NCBI GenBank assembly: GCA_963932465.1
Contig: OZ010794.1
Location: 214,967,748 to 215,031,747 of the forward strand
Source of the DNA: Maratus speciosus
Lineage: Eukaryota > Arthropoda > Arachnida > Araneae > Salticidae
DNA length: 64,000 bases
Direction: 5' to 3'
Shown here: in pieces, positions 1 to 10,559 of the stretch
Numbering within the stretch: the stretch's first letter is position 1
Layout of the letters: every line of letters begins with the position of its first letter
The notes under the pieces: model-generated
The model's input: the letters and a program-made list of their open reading frames with translations, nothing else
Database searches by the model: none
Told to the model about the DNA's origin: nothing
Translations under genes and position numbers: made by a program

Positions 1-1149
1 GAACGCTTATTTTTCTAATTTTCTTTGTATCTGTATATAGTTCATGATTATTTATTAAAATAAAATGATTTCAGCGTCATCTATGATTAAAATGCATATA
101 TTGGATTGATAGTTGTCGTAAAAGGATTGCTGATTCCATACTTTTGTACACGGATAGTTAACAGGTTCACTGCCGCAAAAAGTAAGAATTTTCAAATTTC
201 TTCCTGAAAGTCATTTGCCACCACAAATTCTGAAAGGTAAATTTGCTAATTATAACTAATTATAAATTAACTTACTATTTTACCAATTATAAATTAACTT
301 ACTAATACAGCGAAATTTCTACCAGTGAATAAGGCAATTTTTCTTATTTTAAAATAATGGTGAGAAAGTAATAAATTAAAGCCACGAATATTAAAGCTAC
401 GAGTATACTCGTAGAGTGGCACTCAACGTATTAAAGCAATATACTAGTATAAATGAAACTGATCAAAAATTGAATAAAGTACATCAGGTGGTGGCCATTC
501 AAAAAAATTTCTGAAAAAGTGATCAAAGTGGAAATGATGATTCGATGCGTCCGAAAAATGAAGATGTTTTATTATCTCTTTAAGGGTATCAGAAGGGGGC
601 ATTTTAACTAAATGAGGGGAAGGGAAACTCAAGCCTTATTTTAAGTAGGTCCATTAGCAGGGTATAATTTATTATGTAGTTTTAAATTCTGAATCTAATG
701 ACATCATTGATGCGATCTCGTGTTACAAAGTTAGGGCAAGTATTATGAATGAAAGTCGAAAATTATACTTAAGTGCAGGTAAAAGTGTTTTTACAGCAAC
801 AACTGATCGCCATTTGCGAAATTTTGAGATGAACTTCGTTTTGGCACTAGGATTGAGAATCCGATATGTCCCCGAAAGATAAAGGTCTTTTTCTGTGTTT
901 AGGTATAACAAATTGTGCTCTTTGATAAATAATAATTTTCAAATTTTTATTCATAAAACCTTTCGTACTTTTAAAATTTTGTTTTTCACCAATAAATAAT
1001 ATGGAATAAACTAATATTAATTCCTTGATACTAAAATTTGAAGAAACGCGACAAAATGCTCAAATTCATATTGAAAATCGTGAAAAACGAAATGGGCTAT
1101 AAGTTTGAAACAGTGTTCATTTTATTGATGTACAAAAGAGGCGCCCTCA
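1..1149. other. AT-rich noncoding stretch, no gene seen
   Basis: Only short frames without recognisable protein motifs occur here. No RNA gene or clear terminal repeat was seen. The last few hundred bases resemble the degenerate tandem region at 23.7-25.1 kb read on the other strand. Confidence 0.5.
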
Positions 1150-1446
1150 GAATTTCCGAAAAAAATTTATTGAAATGAGACAGAAATTTACTAATATTCA
1201 ATTCAAACACTATATCCTCATTCATTTTACTAATATCTAGAAACGGCCGTAAAACATGAAAAACGGTAAAAATCCCATAAAAATTCACATAGTGCATCCC
1301 ATCTTCTGGAAATCGAGATTCGAGGCGTGCGTAACTACATACATATAGGTAACTTACTATCAAATTGTGTAGTTCTGCCTATAGCGATCGCTCCAGACCA
1401 CAGTTGGCAAACTCATAAACACACACAAACTTCTTTCCATAACCTC

Positions 1447-1657
1447 TTAACCCTTTGAGGGGTGGTGGGATATATTTTATCCCGCCTACGATTAATGAAG
1501 ATTTGCTCCAGAAAAAATTTATGAAATTTTACTTTTCTAGCTTTGATGGAAAAAAAGTCGTAAAATTGTTTTTCCTTATTTTGAAACAAAAATTTTCTAA
1601 ATTTCCAGTGGGAAATAAGCATTACACAAACTCAATTCTTTGCCCTCAAGGAGTTAA
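1447..1657 (+). mobile_element. TTAA MITE family A, copy 1
   Basis: Bounded by TTAA at 1447-1450 and 1654-1657. Ends are TTAACCCTTTGAGGGG and CCCTCAAGGAGTTAA. From nt 18 there is a palindrome, GGTGGGATA...TATCCCGCC, with one mismatched pair. Noncoding, 211 bp, presumably moved by a piggyBac-type transposase (inferred from the TTAA duplication). Confidence 0.85.
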
Positions 1658-1721
1658 CTGTGTTGCCCGAGTGCCGCTGGGACAAAAAGAGTTTGCTGTC
1701 TTCGATAGTCTCGGGACGGGG

Positions 1722-1932
1722 TTAAACCCTTGAGGGGCGGTGGGATATATTTTATCCCACCTACGACTAATGAAGATTTTCACCAGAAAAAAATATTAAG
1801 TTTTACATTTCTAACTTTGGTGGAAAAAAGTCGTAAAATTGTTTTTACTTATATTGAAATATTTTTTTTTCTAAATTTCCGATGGGAATTCAGCATTACA
1901 CAGACGTAATTGTTTGCTCCTCAATGGGTTAA
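1722..1932 (+). mobile_element. TTAA MITE family A, copy 2
   Basis: Bounded by TTAA at 1722-1725 and 1929-1932. The palindrome GGTGGGATA...TATCCCACC starts at nt 18 and is perfect over 9 pairs. It matches copy 1 across its length and is the second unit of a 275-bp tandem duplication. Confidence 0.85.
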
Positions 1933-3215
1933 CTGTTTTGTCCGAGTGCCGCTGGGTGAAAAAGAGTTTGCTATCTTTGATACTAAAAGCTTTTAGATAC
2001 CGCTTAATTTTAACTGTTAACTTTGGTTTGGTAAACGGCATAACTTTTTCGATTGTACGAAGCCATTTATTTTAATAAAAAAAGAGGTGTGGGGTCCTTA
2101 TTTTTTATTTATTGCCTCAATAAAAAAAGAAAGAAACAGTTTAGGGGCTAATATTATAGACGCTAAAAATTTCTTAACTTTCTAAATAATATATTTTTGA
2201 AATCCTAGGGACATACTATGTATATTTTCATTATTTCAATTAGACATCCAGTTTGAATTTGTTGCACAGAAACCCCTGCTTATCATTTTCAGTATAATCC
2301 GGTATATTTATGAATTATTTAGTCTTTTATCGACGAATAACTTTAATTTATGTGTTACTGTTTTTTTCTATGGCATATCAGGATCAATGATTTGTACATA
2401 AATGCAATATTTGAACACTACGCGTTATACAAAGAAGCGATTTCATAAATATATCTCAAGAAAAAGAATTATCTACGTTTCTTTTTTGTGTATTGGTTAC
2501 ACAAAACAAGCAATGAACTATCATATCCCCGAGCAAATAGTAACTGAAGATATTAGTCCCATTGGAGACAAGCATTACTCTTAAACAGTTTTATCACTGT
2601 AACTAATGTAATTTTTCTGGGAAACATGTATAAGTGAATATCATGAAGTTTATCGGGTTTAACGATTAAAGATTTAAATATAATATTGAAAGACACTGGA
2701 CATGTTTCTTTTTCTAAGTTATATACAACAGATTTGTTGTTTTAAGTTCGTGAAGATAAAATACGTTTGTAATTGAAACTTTTTTATATTACTCCTATAT
2801 TTAAAAAAAGAAAATACAATAACATAACAGAAATTAAAAAAAAAAAAACAGATAATTTAAAACTCACCAAGTTTATTCTTATTTCTAAAAGTAATAAGGT
2901 AACATTGCCAAATTAGTTAATCTGGCCTATCCTTAATAATTTTATTAGTATGACTGAAATGCAAAAAATTGCGCCGCTCACTTGTAGGAAACAACAAGAG
3001 TTTCTTTATTCCCGCTATGGCGGCATTCCTGGACCATGTGCACGAGAGAGAATTCATTACTGTTTTGCTGATAGTTCCGTTGTCATGTAATAATATAACA
3101 AGTTTGATAATTTTATTTATTTACGCACAACCTTTACCACCGTTCTTAAAATTTTCTCATTTTGCAACCACTATTTTAAAACGAGAAAATTTATTATAAA
3201 ATTCTACTACAGATG

Positions 3216-3417
3216 TTAATCCGTTCGGGACATGGGTGCTTATATGCACCCTCAAAATGAGCATACATAATTTGTTTTAGTCACGAGTAAAAAGAAAAGT
3301 AATATTTACTTTCTGCAGACATTTTCGAGATTGTTAAAGTAAAAGTAACTTTCGTAAAAAAAAAGTGTTACCAACCGAATAAAATTGTGTAAAAGTCGCC
3401 GGTCCTGAAAGGATTAA
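3216..3417 (+). mobile_element. TTAA MITE family N, intact copy
   Basis: 202 bp from TTAA to TTAA. The left end is TTAATCCGTTCGGGAC and the right end GTCCTGAAAGGATTAA. The palindrome GGGTGCTTATATGCACCC starts at nt 19. This copy shows the uninterrupted state of the element that the gypsy retrotransposon split at 9299-13607. Confidence 0.85.
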
Positions 3418-3510
3418 AGGATTCTACGACGAAGATTTTTTATTTGAAATAGTGGTAGGAAGTGCAAAAAAATTTAGGAACTTTTTAGTATGTATGATAT
3501 TTTATCTTGT

Positions 3511-3731
3511 TTAACCCCTTTAGGAGCGCCGTTTGCAGTCTGCAAACGGTTAATTTTAATGCTGAATTTAATAAATGGGACGAGACATTTTTTAGTACAC
3601 TTTTGATCTCATAATATACGTGGAAAAAAAAGATATTGATTATTTTCAAATAAATTTGTTCTTAAATTGCGATGTGAATTAAATATTTGAACATTTTTAG
3701 AGTGGAAATGCCTCGCCCCTGAAAGGGTTAA
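3511..3731 (+). mobile_element. TTAA MITE family O
   Basis: 221 bp between TTAA at 3511 and TTAA at 3728. Ends are TTAACCCCTTTAGGAGCG and CCCCTGAAAGGGTTAA. From nt 19 there is a palindrome with a perfect 9-bp stem, CCGTTTGCA then GTC then TGCAAACGG. Noncoding. Confidence 0.85.
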
Positions 3732-3917
3732 TGCTCTTTTCAGTTTTGTAAACGAATTTTAATATTGGGGTTCTGAAACAGAATTGTGGACACTTTTATG
3801 CAATTGTTTTTGTTAGCAATATAGCCAGTCGGAAGGGGGGAAGCTGTAGATATGATATTAATTTTATCTGATGTAATAATGTGCCGGACTTGCCAGTAAA
3901 GGTACACATAAATTTAC

Positions 3918-4659
3918 AAGGGGTGATCAAATGAAAAGGTAAGAAACGACACGGTGGGTACAAATGTAGACTTTATTCAAAATATTCACCATAGGCCTGA
4001 GCACAATCATCCCACTGATTCTGCAACCGTCTTCCCTTTCGATTTCAGCTTCCATGCTTTAATTACTTCAGCTGACTGAAAATTTTGCTCGCGGCATCTT
4101 CAGTAACCGATGCTATCGCGAGGTGCACTTAAATACTTCATGCATGTGACGTCATAAGTTTGAAATATGCGTTTTTCTGTGAACAATTGCCAAAAAATCA
4201 CAAAAGTGTCTAAATTTTTGCAATATGCAAAATTCCCTTTTTTAAGTTAAATTAAATAATATCCTACATTAAAACCGTTATTTCTGTCCTAAAACGTTTA
4301 AAATATATTTAAAAATAAGTGCAGTCATTTGTATAACCCAGTGTTCGTATTTTTTATTTAAAGGTTAAAAATCACCAGTGTCTAAACTTTTGCTGAGGAC
4401 TGTAATAACTCGCAGCGTCGAATTTTGAAACGCGAACTCCATCATGTCTTCATATGGGCTGCCGCATCATTTGGACGCCGATTTTGATAAGAGCCCCTGC
4501 TCTCTACTGCGCGTGCGGGCGTCCGCGCATGCTCCGATCCCAGTCAGAGACTCCAATCGCATCCCGAGATGTCTCGCTACGTTCTCCCATGTCAGAATAT
4601 GCAAATATTTAACTGTTACGTTTTTACGTCGTTTCATACCTTTCATTTGATCACCCCTT
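3918..4659 (-). mobile_element. Mariner-like remnant with internal deletion
   Basis: Terminal inverted repeats lie at 3918-3940 and 4638-4659 (core GGGGTGATCAAATGAAA). On the minus strand, 3965-4015 encodes a tail ending NQWDDCAQAYGEYF, which resembles the C-terminus of mariner-type transposases. Most of the transposase is missing, and the middle is occupied by a Tc1-type end at 4380-4404. Not functional. Confidence 0.6.
4380..4404. repeat. Tc1-like terminal repeat
   Basis: GTCTAAACTTTTGCTGAGGA followed by CTGTA matches the end at 33645-33671 with one difference (AGGAC versus AGCAC). The second copy lies next to a Tc1 transposase remnant, which identifies the type. It sits inside the mariner remnant; the opposite end is unclear. 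Confidence 0.65.
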
Positions 4660-5248
4660 CTATTTGCTCTACGTGTGCATTTTGAAAATGATTTAAAAAC
4701 GTAAGTTTTAATTTTTTTTTTCAAATTTTTCGACATATTTATTTATTTTATTATTTTTTATAAATTTTCCAAAAATAAATTTTGTTTTGTAATAACTGTT
4801 GATTTTTATGCATTAAATATATTTTCCCTTTTTTTTCACCTATGGCCATATTACGTGCATATGGCCATATCACCGTCATCATCTCGCATTTTTTTAAAAA
4901 GCAAACTGCTGCAGGTACAAATTTCGACTAATTTAATTTTTTTGTTCAGTACAAAATCTATTTGTTTAGTTATTCAATTTTAATGCATTAAGATTTCAGT
5001 GTGTAAGTGGTATCATGTGGCAAGGAAGTATGTACTTTTAAACAGGACATTCAAAGGATCAGGTTTATTATAGAATATATTTTTTTAATCACTTACTACT
5101 ACCATTTGAAAATTTCCAACCTTAAGTTGGCCTTATTATCTGCAGATATGACTTACATTTAAAATCAAAGGAAAATTTTAAATGGCTCCTGAATTAGAAC
5201 ACAACTAGATATTTAGATAAATATAATATCTATTCAAAATTAACATGC
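4660..5248. other. AT-rich spacer, no gene seen
   Basis: No frame with recognisable motifs, no inverted ends and no RNA gene were found. Confidence 0.5.
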
Positions 5249-5705
5249 TTAACCCCTTAATACCCACTCCCGTGATATTCACGGGCCTTGTCTTTTATTA
5301 TGATTGTTTGATTCCCAGCAGTTTTATAAAATAGTGTAATTGGCTTTATTACGGTATCATTTTACCTGTCATTAAATAAGGTGAATATTTCTTTTAGAAA
5401 AAAGTGGTGCCAATAATCAATTTTAATTTTTAAACCGCAATTTAATGCGACCGTTAACTCTTTGAGCTTTAGTGGGTGAATTTCTTCCCACTTAATTTTA
5501 ATCGCCAAATGTCACCATGGCACCGGAATATTCTACCAAATTTATTTGAAAATAATAAATGCATATTTTCCTGTATATACGTCGTTTTAACAGTCGTCGC
5601 GTGTATATAAACCGAATTTTTTGCTTGCAAAATACTGGTGCCAATATAACATTTGGGTATTTTGAAGAAATCCACCCACCAGAGGTGAAGGGGTTAAGGG
5701 GTTAA
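5249..5705 (+). mobile_element. TTAA MITE family G, copy 1, carrying a nested element
   Basis: The left end TTAACCCCTTAATACCCACT is followed from nt 21 by the palindrome CCCGTGATATTCACGGG. The right end is ...CCGTTAA, family H, then GGGGTTAA. Other copies read CGTTAAGGGGTTAA without interruption, so H used the subterminal TTAA of G as its target. Net length without H is about 213 bp. Confidence 0.85.
5454..5697 (+). mobile_element. TTAA MITE family H nested in family G
   Basis: 244 bp between TTAA at 5454 and TTAA at 5694. The left end is TTAACTCTTTGAGCTTT and the right end GGTGAAGGGGTTAA. The palindrome from nt 18 is AGTGGG...CCCACT. It is the only copy of this family seen in the window. 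Confidence 0.8.
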
Positions 5706-6284
5706 CAAGAAGCAACTTTAGATAGCATATTGTCAGAACAGTATATTAAAATAATGTTTGTTTCTAATTTTATAATTTTTAGTATCAAACTGAGAGAGCT
5801 CGAAACAACAGAGTAAATTATAATTCGGCAAAAATAGAGACCGTTTTTCTTTACATCTTATTTAATTTTAGGATGAGCTTATTATTTTATTTTCAAATTT
5901 TTTACATGATGATATTTAGAATTCAGCTAAATAGTAGTATTGAAATCACTATTGCAGAGTTGAATTCAAAATTTATTTCAGTTGCCATATGTAAATAAGT
6001 GTTTCTATGAAAAAAAGAAAAAGAAAAAAAAAAAACACGTACTTTTGAATAGAAAATTTCGAGACAAAAATATAATTTTGTCTTTTAACGTTTAATATTT
6101 TTAAACTAAATTTATGCGTCGCGTTCGTATTTTAGAGTGCACATAATTCTACCATAATCATTGAGTATAATTGTTTGCCTTATTTTAGCAGAAATATATC
6201 CTACCGTTAATCAAAGAAAGATTTTTTTATCTAAAGAAGAAACGCGAATTTAAATTTTCCATCATTGCGAAAAAATGTCCAAGC
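5706..6284. other. AT-rich spacer, no gene seen
   Basis: Contains an A-rich run near 6009-6036 and no recognisable feature. Confidence 0.5.
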
Positions 6285-6440
6285 AGGGTCTCGAACTCAG
6301 AACCTTTGAATTACATTGTCAACGCTCAATTACAATGTAAATCAAATGTTCTGGGTTCGAGTTCCGGCTTCTACACTTTTCGCTCAGTAGGAAATATGGA
6401 ATTCGTATGATAACTTTACCAATGAACATGATATACTTAC
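6285..6440 (+). repeat. tRNA-derived SINE, copy 1
   Basis: A Pol III B-box-like GGGTTCGAGTTCC lies at about 6354, preceded by an opposed B-box-like segment near 6290, so the head is partly palindromic. The body (TTTTCGCTCAGT, then GAATTCGTATGATAACTTTA) matches 8680-8745. It has the layout of a tRNA-derived SINE; the type is inferred from two copies only. Confidence 0.55.
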
Positions 6441-6489
6441 AAACTTACAGATAATTTACGTTAAAAAGTACCGATCTCTTGTTAATAGC

Positions 6490-8280
6490 TTCTAAATCGT
6501 GGCCCTCACAACGGCTCTTATCACAAATGCACCCGAGAAATTCCCTAGCACTTGGCCCTGGCTCGCCCTTCATGCACAAATTAAATGAAATTGATTCCCT
6601 CTCATATTTTCGTTAGCGATTGCGACGTTCACAAATTTTGATCATTTGTGATCGTGGCTTTCTCGAATTTAGTAAGTTTTTGAGACTGCAGCATCCAGTG
6701 ATTTTTTCATTTTTGATTTTATGAGTGCTATGCGCTCATTCGTTCGTTAGTGTTTACGGCGTTAACGAATTTTGTTCGTTTGTGATCGCGGATTTCGCGA
6801 ATTACTGCGTTTTTAAGAATACTGCACAACGAAGTTGCTGCATCCATTGATGTATTTTCGGTTTTCATAAACGCTATGTGCTCATACGTTCGTAAATGAT
6901 TGCCGTTAACGAATTTCGTTCGTTTGTGATTGCGGCTTCTGCGAATTTAGTACGTTTACGAGACTGCTACACGACGAGGTTGTTGCAACCAGTAATGTTT
7001 CCTTCGGTTTTCATGAGCGCTATGCGGTCATACGTTCGTAACTAATTGCGGCGTTAACGAACGTTGTTCGTCTGTGATTGCGTCTTTCGCAAATTTAGTG
7101 CGTTTTCGAGACTGCTACACGGAAAGGTTGCTGCATCTAGTTATGTTTTTTTAGGTTTTCATGTGCACTATGCGCCCATACATTCGTTACTGATTACGGC
7201 GTTAACGAATTTAGTTCGTTCGTGATCGTGGCTTTCGCGAATTACTCTGTTTTAGAGACTGCTGCACAAACGAGGTTGCTGCACCCAGTGTAATTTGTAA
7301 TTCGGTTTTTATGAGCGTTATGCGATCGTACTTTTCGTTACTGATTGCGGCGTTAACAAATTTCTTTCGTTTGTGATTGTGTCTTTCGCGAATTTAGTGC
7401 GTATTAGAGACTGCTCAACGACGAGGTTGCTGCATGCAGTGATTTTTTACGGTTTTCATAAGCGCTATGTGCTCATACGTTTCATTACTACGTGCAGCGT
7501 TAACAAATTTAGTTCGTTCGCGATGGTTTTCGCAAATTACTGTGTTTTAGAGACTGCTGCAGGATGATTTTACTGCATTGGGTGATGGTTTTTTTTTTCA
7601 GTTTTCATGAGCGCTATACGTTCATACGCTTCCCCAGGGACTGAACTAAAACTCTAAAGCATTTGCTGGGTTTCCCTGGGTGGCCATCGTCTTCCTCCTC
7701 GCTCATATGCCCATAACTGAATACGGCGTTAACAAATTTCGTTCTTTCGTGATCGGGGCTTTCGCGAATTTGGAGCGTTTTTGAGAGTGCTGGACGACGT
7801 GGCTGCTGCAGTGATTTTTTTTTTCGGTTTTCATAATCGCTATGCGCTTATATGTTCGTTATTATTTGCGGCGTTAACAAATTTCATTCGTATGTGATCG
7901 TGGTTTTCGCAAATTAATGCGTTTTTGAGACTGCTGCACGACGAGATTGGTGCACCCAGTGATTTAGTTTTCTTGAACGCTATGCGTTCATAGTTTTCTC
8001 ACAAAAAAAGAAAATGAAACAAGAAAAAAAAAGTTTAAAATCGCATAATTATATCAAAACGACAGTTATTATAAAATCACAAATCTATAATAATAAGATA
8101 ACTACTAAAATAACAATAATAACAAACGATTGCTCGGTCACATATATATAAAATATCGAATAGGGGAAAAGGACTGAACAAGAAACCATATTTTCCCTTT
8201 AAATAGGTATTTTCTGGGCAGCATAAGGAATTTCTCGAGTGCATTTGTGATAAGATTCGTTGTGAGGGGCGCGATTTAGA
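6490..8280. mobile_element. TIR element enclosing a tandem array
   Basis: About 60-bp imperfect inverted repeats lie at 6490-6549 (starting TCTAAATCGTGGCCCTCACA) and 8221-8280. Between them lies the 147-bp tandem array and little else. No transposase is encoded. The layout suggests a nonautonomous DNA transposon with an amplified core; the superfamily is unknown and no target duplication was identified. Confidence 0.6.
6600..7990. repeat. ~147-bp tandem repeat array
   Basis: The landmark GGCGTTAACGAATTTCGTTC recurs near 6758, 6903, 7049, 7198, 7347, 7496, 7724 and 7870, with a degenerate earlier unit near 6616. Spacing is 145-150 bp except for one gap of about 228 bp, where about 80 bp (around 7629-7700, CCCAGGGACTGAACTAAAAC) is inserted. 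Each unit carries small palindromes, GTTAAC, TTCGCGAA and GAGCGCTATGCGCTC. Confidence 0.85.
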
Positions 8281-8611
8281 CGTTAGTTTTCTTGTTCCAT
8301 CAATGTATTTTGTTCCATTGTATTCCTTGTATAACTTTTTTTTCCAGTGTAAAAATCGCTTATTTGATATACGTCACGAAGAAATTATTTTACGAAAATA
8401 ATCGGTAATTTCTCAGCTATTGAATGACTCATTTAAAAGTAATTGTGTATGTAGTGCATAGCTGCCAACTTAGCGATCATTTACGTAAGATTGTTTCAGC
8501 GTGACCTAGGCTAAATAAGTGATTTTTTAAACCTGAAAAAAATCTGCAATAAATAAATTTTAATAAGGAACACAATGAAACAAGACAAATTCTAATTAAA
8601 AAAAAAATTTG

Positions 8612-8745
8612 TCAGACGAGGTAGCTCAAACGGAAAAATTGAAAATGTATGTTAAAGGTTCTGGATCCGAACCTCGTCTTCGGCATTTTTCGCTAATTTG
8701 GAAAAATTGAATTCGTATGATAACTTTAACATTGATTATGATTGA
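8612..8745 (+). repeat. tRNA-derived SINE, copy 2
   Basis: A tRNA-like head has A-box GTAGCTCAAACGG and B-box-like GGTTCTGGATCCGAACC, and its ends GACGAGG and CCTCGTC can pair. The body CATTTTTCGCTAATTTGG and GAATTCGTATGATAACTTTA matches copy 1. The two copies bracket the 6490-8280 element. Confidence 0.6.
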
Positions 8746-8875
8746 GTTAAAAATACTAGTCTAATGAAAAAAAAAAATAAGCAAATATTTCTGATCTGAA
8801 TAGTCAGTGTTGCCGCATATGGCTGATTTTTTTTTCTTTTAGGCATTTCAAATTTTTACCAGTCAGTTTAAACAT

Positions 8876-9178
8876 TTATTTATTTTTATAAGATAATACA
8901 ATTTCACTAAATAAAATAAAAGAATATTGATTTACAAGTTTTTCTCTTGTTATTTCAATATTTCTAAATAAAAAATTCACCAGATTCGCCAGAGCGTTCG
9001 GACGATACATTCTATGAAGAAATTTGCTCGTATAGCTGTTTGCTATCACCCCGTAAAGTTTTCCCCACTTTTCAGATACACGCTGTATATGATTGTAAAA
9101 TTTTATATATTCTGAATTTTCTTCAGACACAGGCAATCTCCAGAGAACCGGAAGCGCACATGTATGATCTAAAAATTG
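8876..9178 (-). CDS. Candidate 3' terminal exon or pseudogene fragment, unknown product
   Basis: On the minus strand an 86-codon frame ends at 8876, near a SINE. The frame is open upstream to about 9170, where TTCAATTTTTAG could serve as a splice acceptor. The product is mixed hydrophilic and aromatic (for example YNHIQRVSEKWGKLYGVIAN) and looks more protein-like than other frames nearby. No family is recognised and no upstream exon was found. A decayed transposon fragment is equally possible. Confidence 0.25.
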   Translation of the reverse strand, partial: QFLDHTCALPVLWRLPVSEENSEYIKFYNHIQRVSEKWGKLYGVIANSYTSKFLHRMYRPNALANLVNFLFRNIEITREKLVNQYSFILFSEIVLSYKNK

Positions 9179-9298
9179 AAAACTTCAATTTATTTCACCC
9201 GGGCATAACATAAGCATATTTATGTTTTACGCATTACAGACATTAATATCTTTCGTTACCACGAAAACGTATCCCGTTCGGGACCATGGGTGCGACAT

Positions 9299-9434
9299 TG
9301 TAATGTATTGTAAGTACATTGTAATGTATTTTATAGGTTTGCACCTGATGGCAGTACATACTATGTAATAGTACTACTACTTTAACTTGGTGGTCTCGCG
9401 GTGTTCTAATAAAATTGCTAACTAAGATATATCA
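9299..9434 (+). repeat. Gypsy 5' LTR
   Basis: The core 9320-9434 (TGTAATGTATTTTATAGG to GATATATCA) matches the 3' LTR with one substitution (TTGCTAAC versus TTCCTAAC). An extra 21 bp at 9299-9319 partly repeats the first bases and is absent from the 3' LTR. It holds AATAAAA near 9410. At 115 bp the LTR is very short for the group. Confidence 0.85.
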
Positions 9435-9452
9435 TGGTGTCAGAAGTATAGT
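9435..9452 (+). promoter_or_regulatory. Primer binding site, probably tRNA-Leu
   Basis: TGGTGTCAGAAGT follows the 5' LTR directly. It matches the complement of a eukaryotic tRNA-Leu 3' end (TGGTGTCAGGAGT) with one difference. The tRNA assignment is from general knowledge of tRNA 3' ends and was not searched. Confidence 0.65.
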
Positions 9453-9497
9453 GACCCATGTATTTTTGTTAAATATTACAAAAGAAATTGAAGCAAT

Positions 9498-10559
9498 ATG
9501 GCAGGAAGTTTACCTAATATTGCTGCATTTGAACCGGGATCAAATCCATCCGAGTCATGGCGGTATTGGAGGCAAGATTTTGAAGATTACATAGAAGCTT
9601 TGACATATGCAGGTGAATCCGAAAAAACAAAAACAGCGCTCTTCCGGCATGTTGGCGGTGATGAGTTAAAAAAGCAATTTCGTGCATTTGATCTGAAGCC
9701 AGAAGGAGGAGCCAGTGAAATAACATTGAAGCAAATTTTGAACGAATTTGATAAATATTTTCAGGACTATGTCAATGAGATATATGCTTCATTTAAATTT
9801 TTAGAAATAAAGCAAGAAAGTGGAGAAAAATTTGCGGACTATTATTCACGTTTACGTAGAGCCGTTATTGAATGCAATTACGGCAACCTTGCGGATCGGA
9901 TGCTTCGTGATAAAATCATTCAAGGGTTGGCTGATAAATCGCTACAAGAGCGATTAATTCGCGAAACTAGTAGAAAGAACAAGACGTTGCAAGAAATTGT
10001 TGCTGAATGTAAAACGGCCGAGCATAGTAAAGTGCAGGCCGCGGAAATGTGCGATAAAATCAGCAGATTGAATGTCGATGCAGTGAAGTGGAAGGAAGGC
10101 CGTGCACGATATCATAAAAGAGAAATATTTTGTAAATACTGTGGCAGATCTCACGAACCAAAGAAATGTCCAGCCTTCGGTACAAATTGCAGAAACTGTG
10201 AAGGAAAAAACCATTGGTCGAAAGTATGTCGGAATAAAGTAAACAACAGTCAACAGGTGCGTCGACTAAATGCAGTGGAACGGAATAATGACAGTGATAC
10301 AGAGTTTGTTTATTTAGGTGAACTGAAATATATAAATCAACTTGAGAGTAAAAAATCAAATTCTGTATGGCTACAAAAATTAAAAGTAAATGGAAATGAT
10401 GTTATATTTAAGCTAGATACAGGTTCTCAAGTCAATGTTATTCCAAAGAGTCAAATATTAAAATGGAGTGAAAAGCCAATGGTAAGAAAATGCAAACAAC
10501 CTATACTGGATTACTGGGACAACGTTGTACCAATTCCAGGTGAGTGTTTTCTTAATTGA
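9498..10559 (+). CDS. gag: Gypsy Gag with protease start
   Basis: 353 codons from ATG at 9498. Residues 1-200 form the capsid-type Gag region (SWRYWRQDFEDYIEAL near the start). Two zinc knuckles follow at about residues 213-246: CKYCGRSHEPKKC, with a shortened spacing, and CRNCEGKNHWSKVC of CX2CX4HX4C type. They bind the RNA genome in the particle. The aspartic protease motif LDTGSQVNVIP lies near residue 311. A TGA at 10557 ends the frame; the same frame stays open from 10560 to 10763, so the stop cuts protease from reverse transcriptase. The start is supported by its position just after the primer site. Confidence 0.88.
   Translation: MAGSLPNIAAFEPGSNPSESWRYWRQDFEDYIEALTYAGESEKTKTALFRHVGGDELKKQFRAFDLKPEGGASEITLKQILNEFDKYFQDYVNEIYASFKFLEIKQESGEKFADYYSRLRRAVIECNYGNLADRMLRDKIIQGLADKSLQERLIRETSRKNKTLQEIVAECKTAEHSKVQAAEMCDKISRLNVDAVKWKEGRARYHKREIFCKYCGRSHEPKKCPAFGTNCRNCEGKNHWSKVCRNKVNNSQQVRRLNAVERNNDSDTEFVYLGELKYINQLESKKSNSVWLQKLKVNGNDVIFKLDTGSQVNVIPKSQILKWSEKPMVRKCKQPILDYWDNVVPIPGECFLN

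Larger units (their letters stand above)
1439..2149 (+). mobile_element. TTAA-type MITE family B, interrupted by two family A elements
   Basis: The outer end at 1439 reads ATAACCTCTTAA, a decayed form of the TTAACCCCTTAAC seen at the other copy (22763, minus strand). The right end is AGAAACAGTTTAGGGGCTAA. Its palindrome (GTCCGAGTGCC...) is seen right after each A element. An A element plus about 68 bp of B is tandemly repeated with a 275-bp period (1447 and 1722). So A seems to have entered the inner TTAA of B before the pair was duplicated. Confidence 0.7.
1150..2870 (+). repeat. Inverted duplication, copy 1
   Basis: Two blocks, about 1150-1438 and 2400-2870, match the reverse complement of about 23520-23800 and 22790-23300, in the same order. 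Copy 1 is split at 1439-2149 by the B/A TTAA elements. Copy 2 lacks them there: it reads CTTCTCTCCTAATTATTCTC where copy 1 has CTTCTTTCC, the element, then TAATATTATAG. The duplication therefore predates the insertion. No coding potential was recognised in either copy. Confidence 0.75.

Noticed and set aside
4444..4736. Frames on both strands around 4.5 kb
   Set aside because: They fall in the noncoding end of the mariner remnant and show no transposase motif.
6600..7990. Could the regular array be a CRISPR?
   Set aside because: Units are ~147 bp and repeat over their whole length; there are no short repeats with unique spacers and the DNA is eukaryotic.
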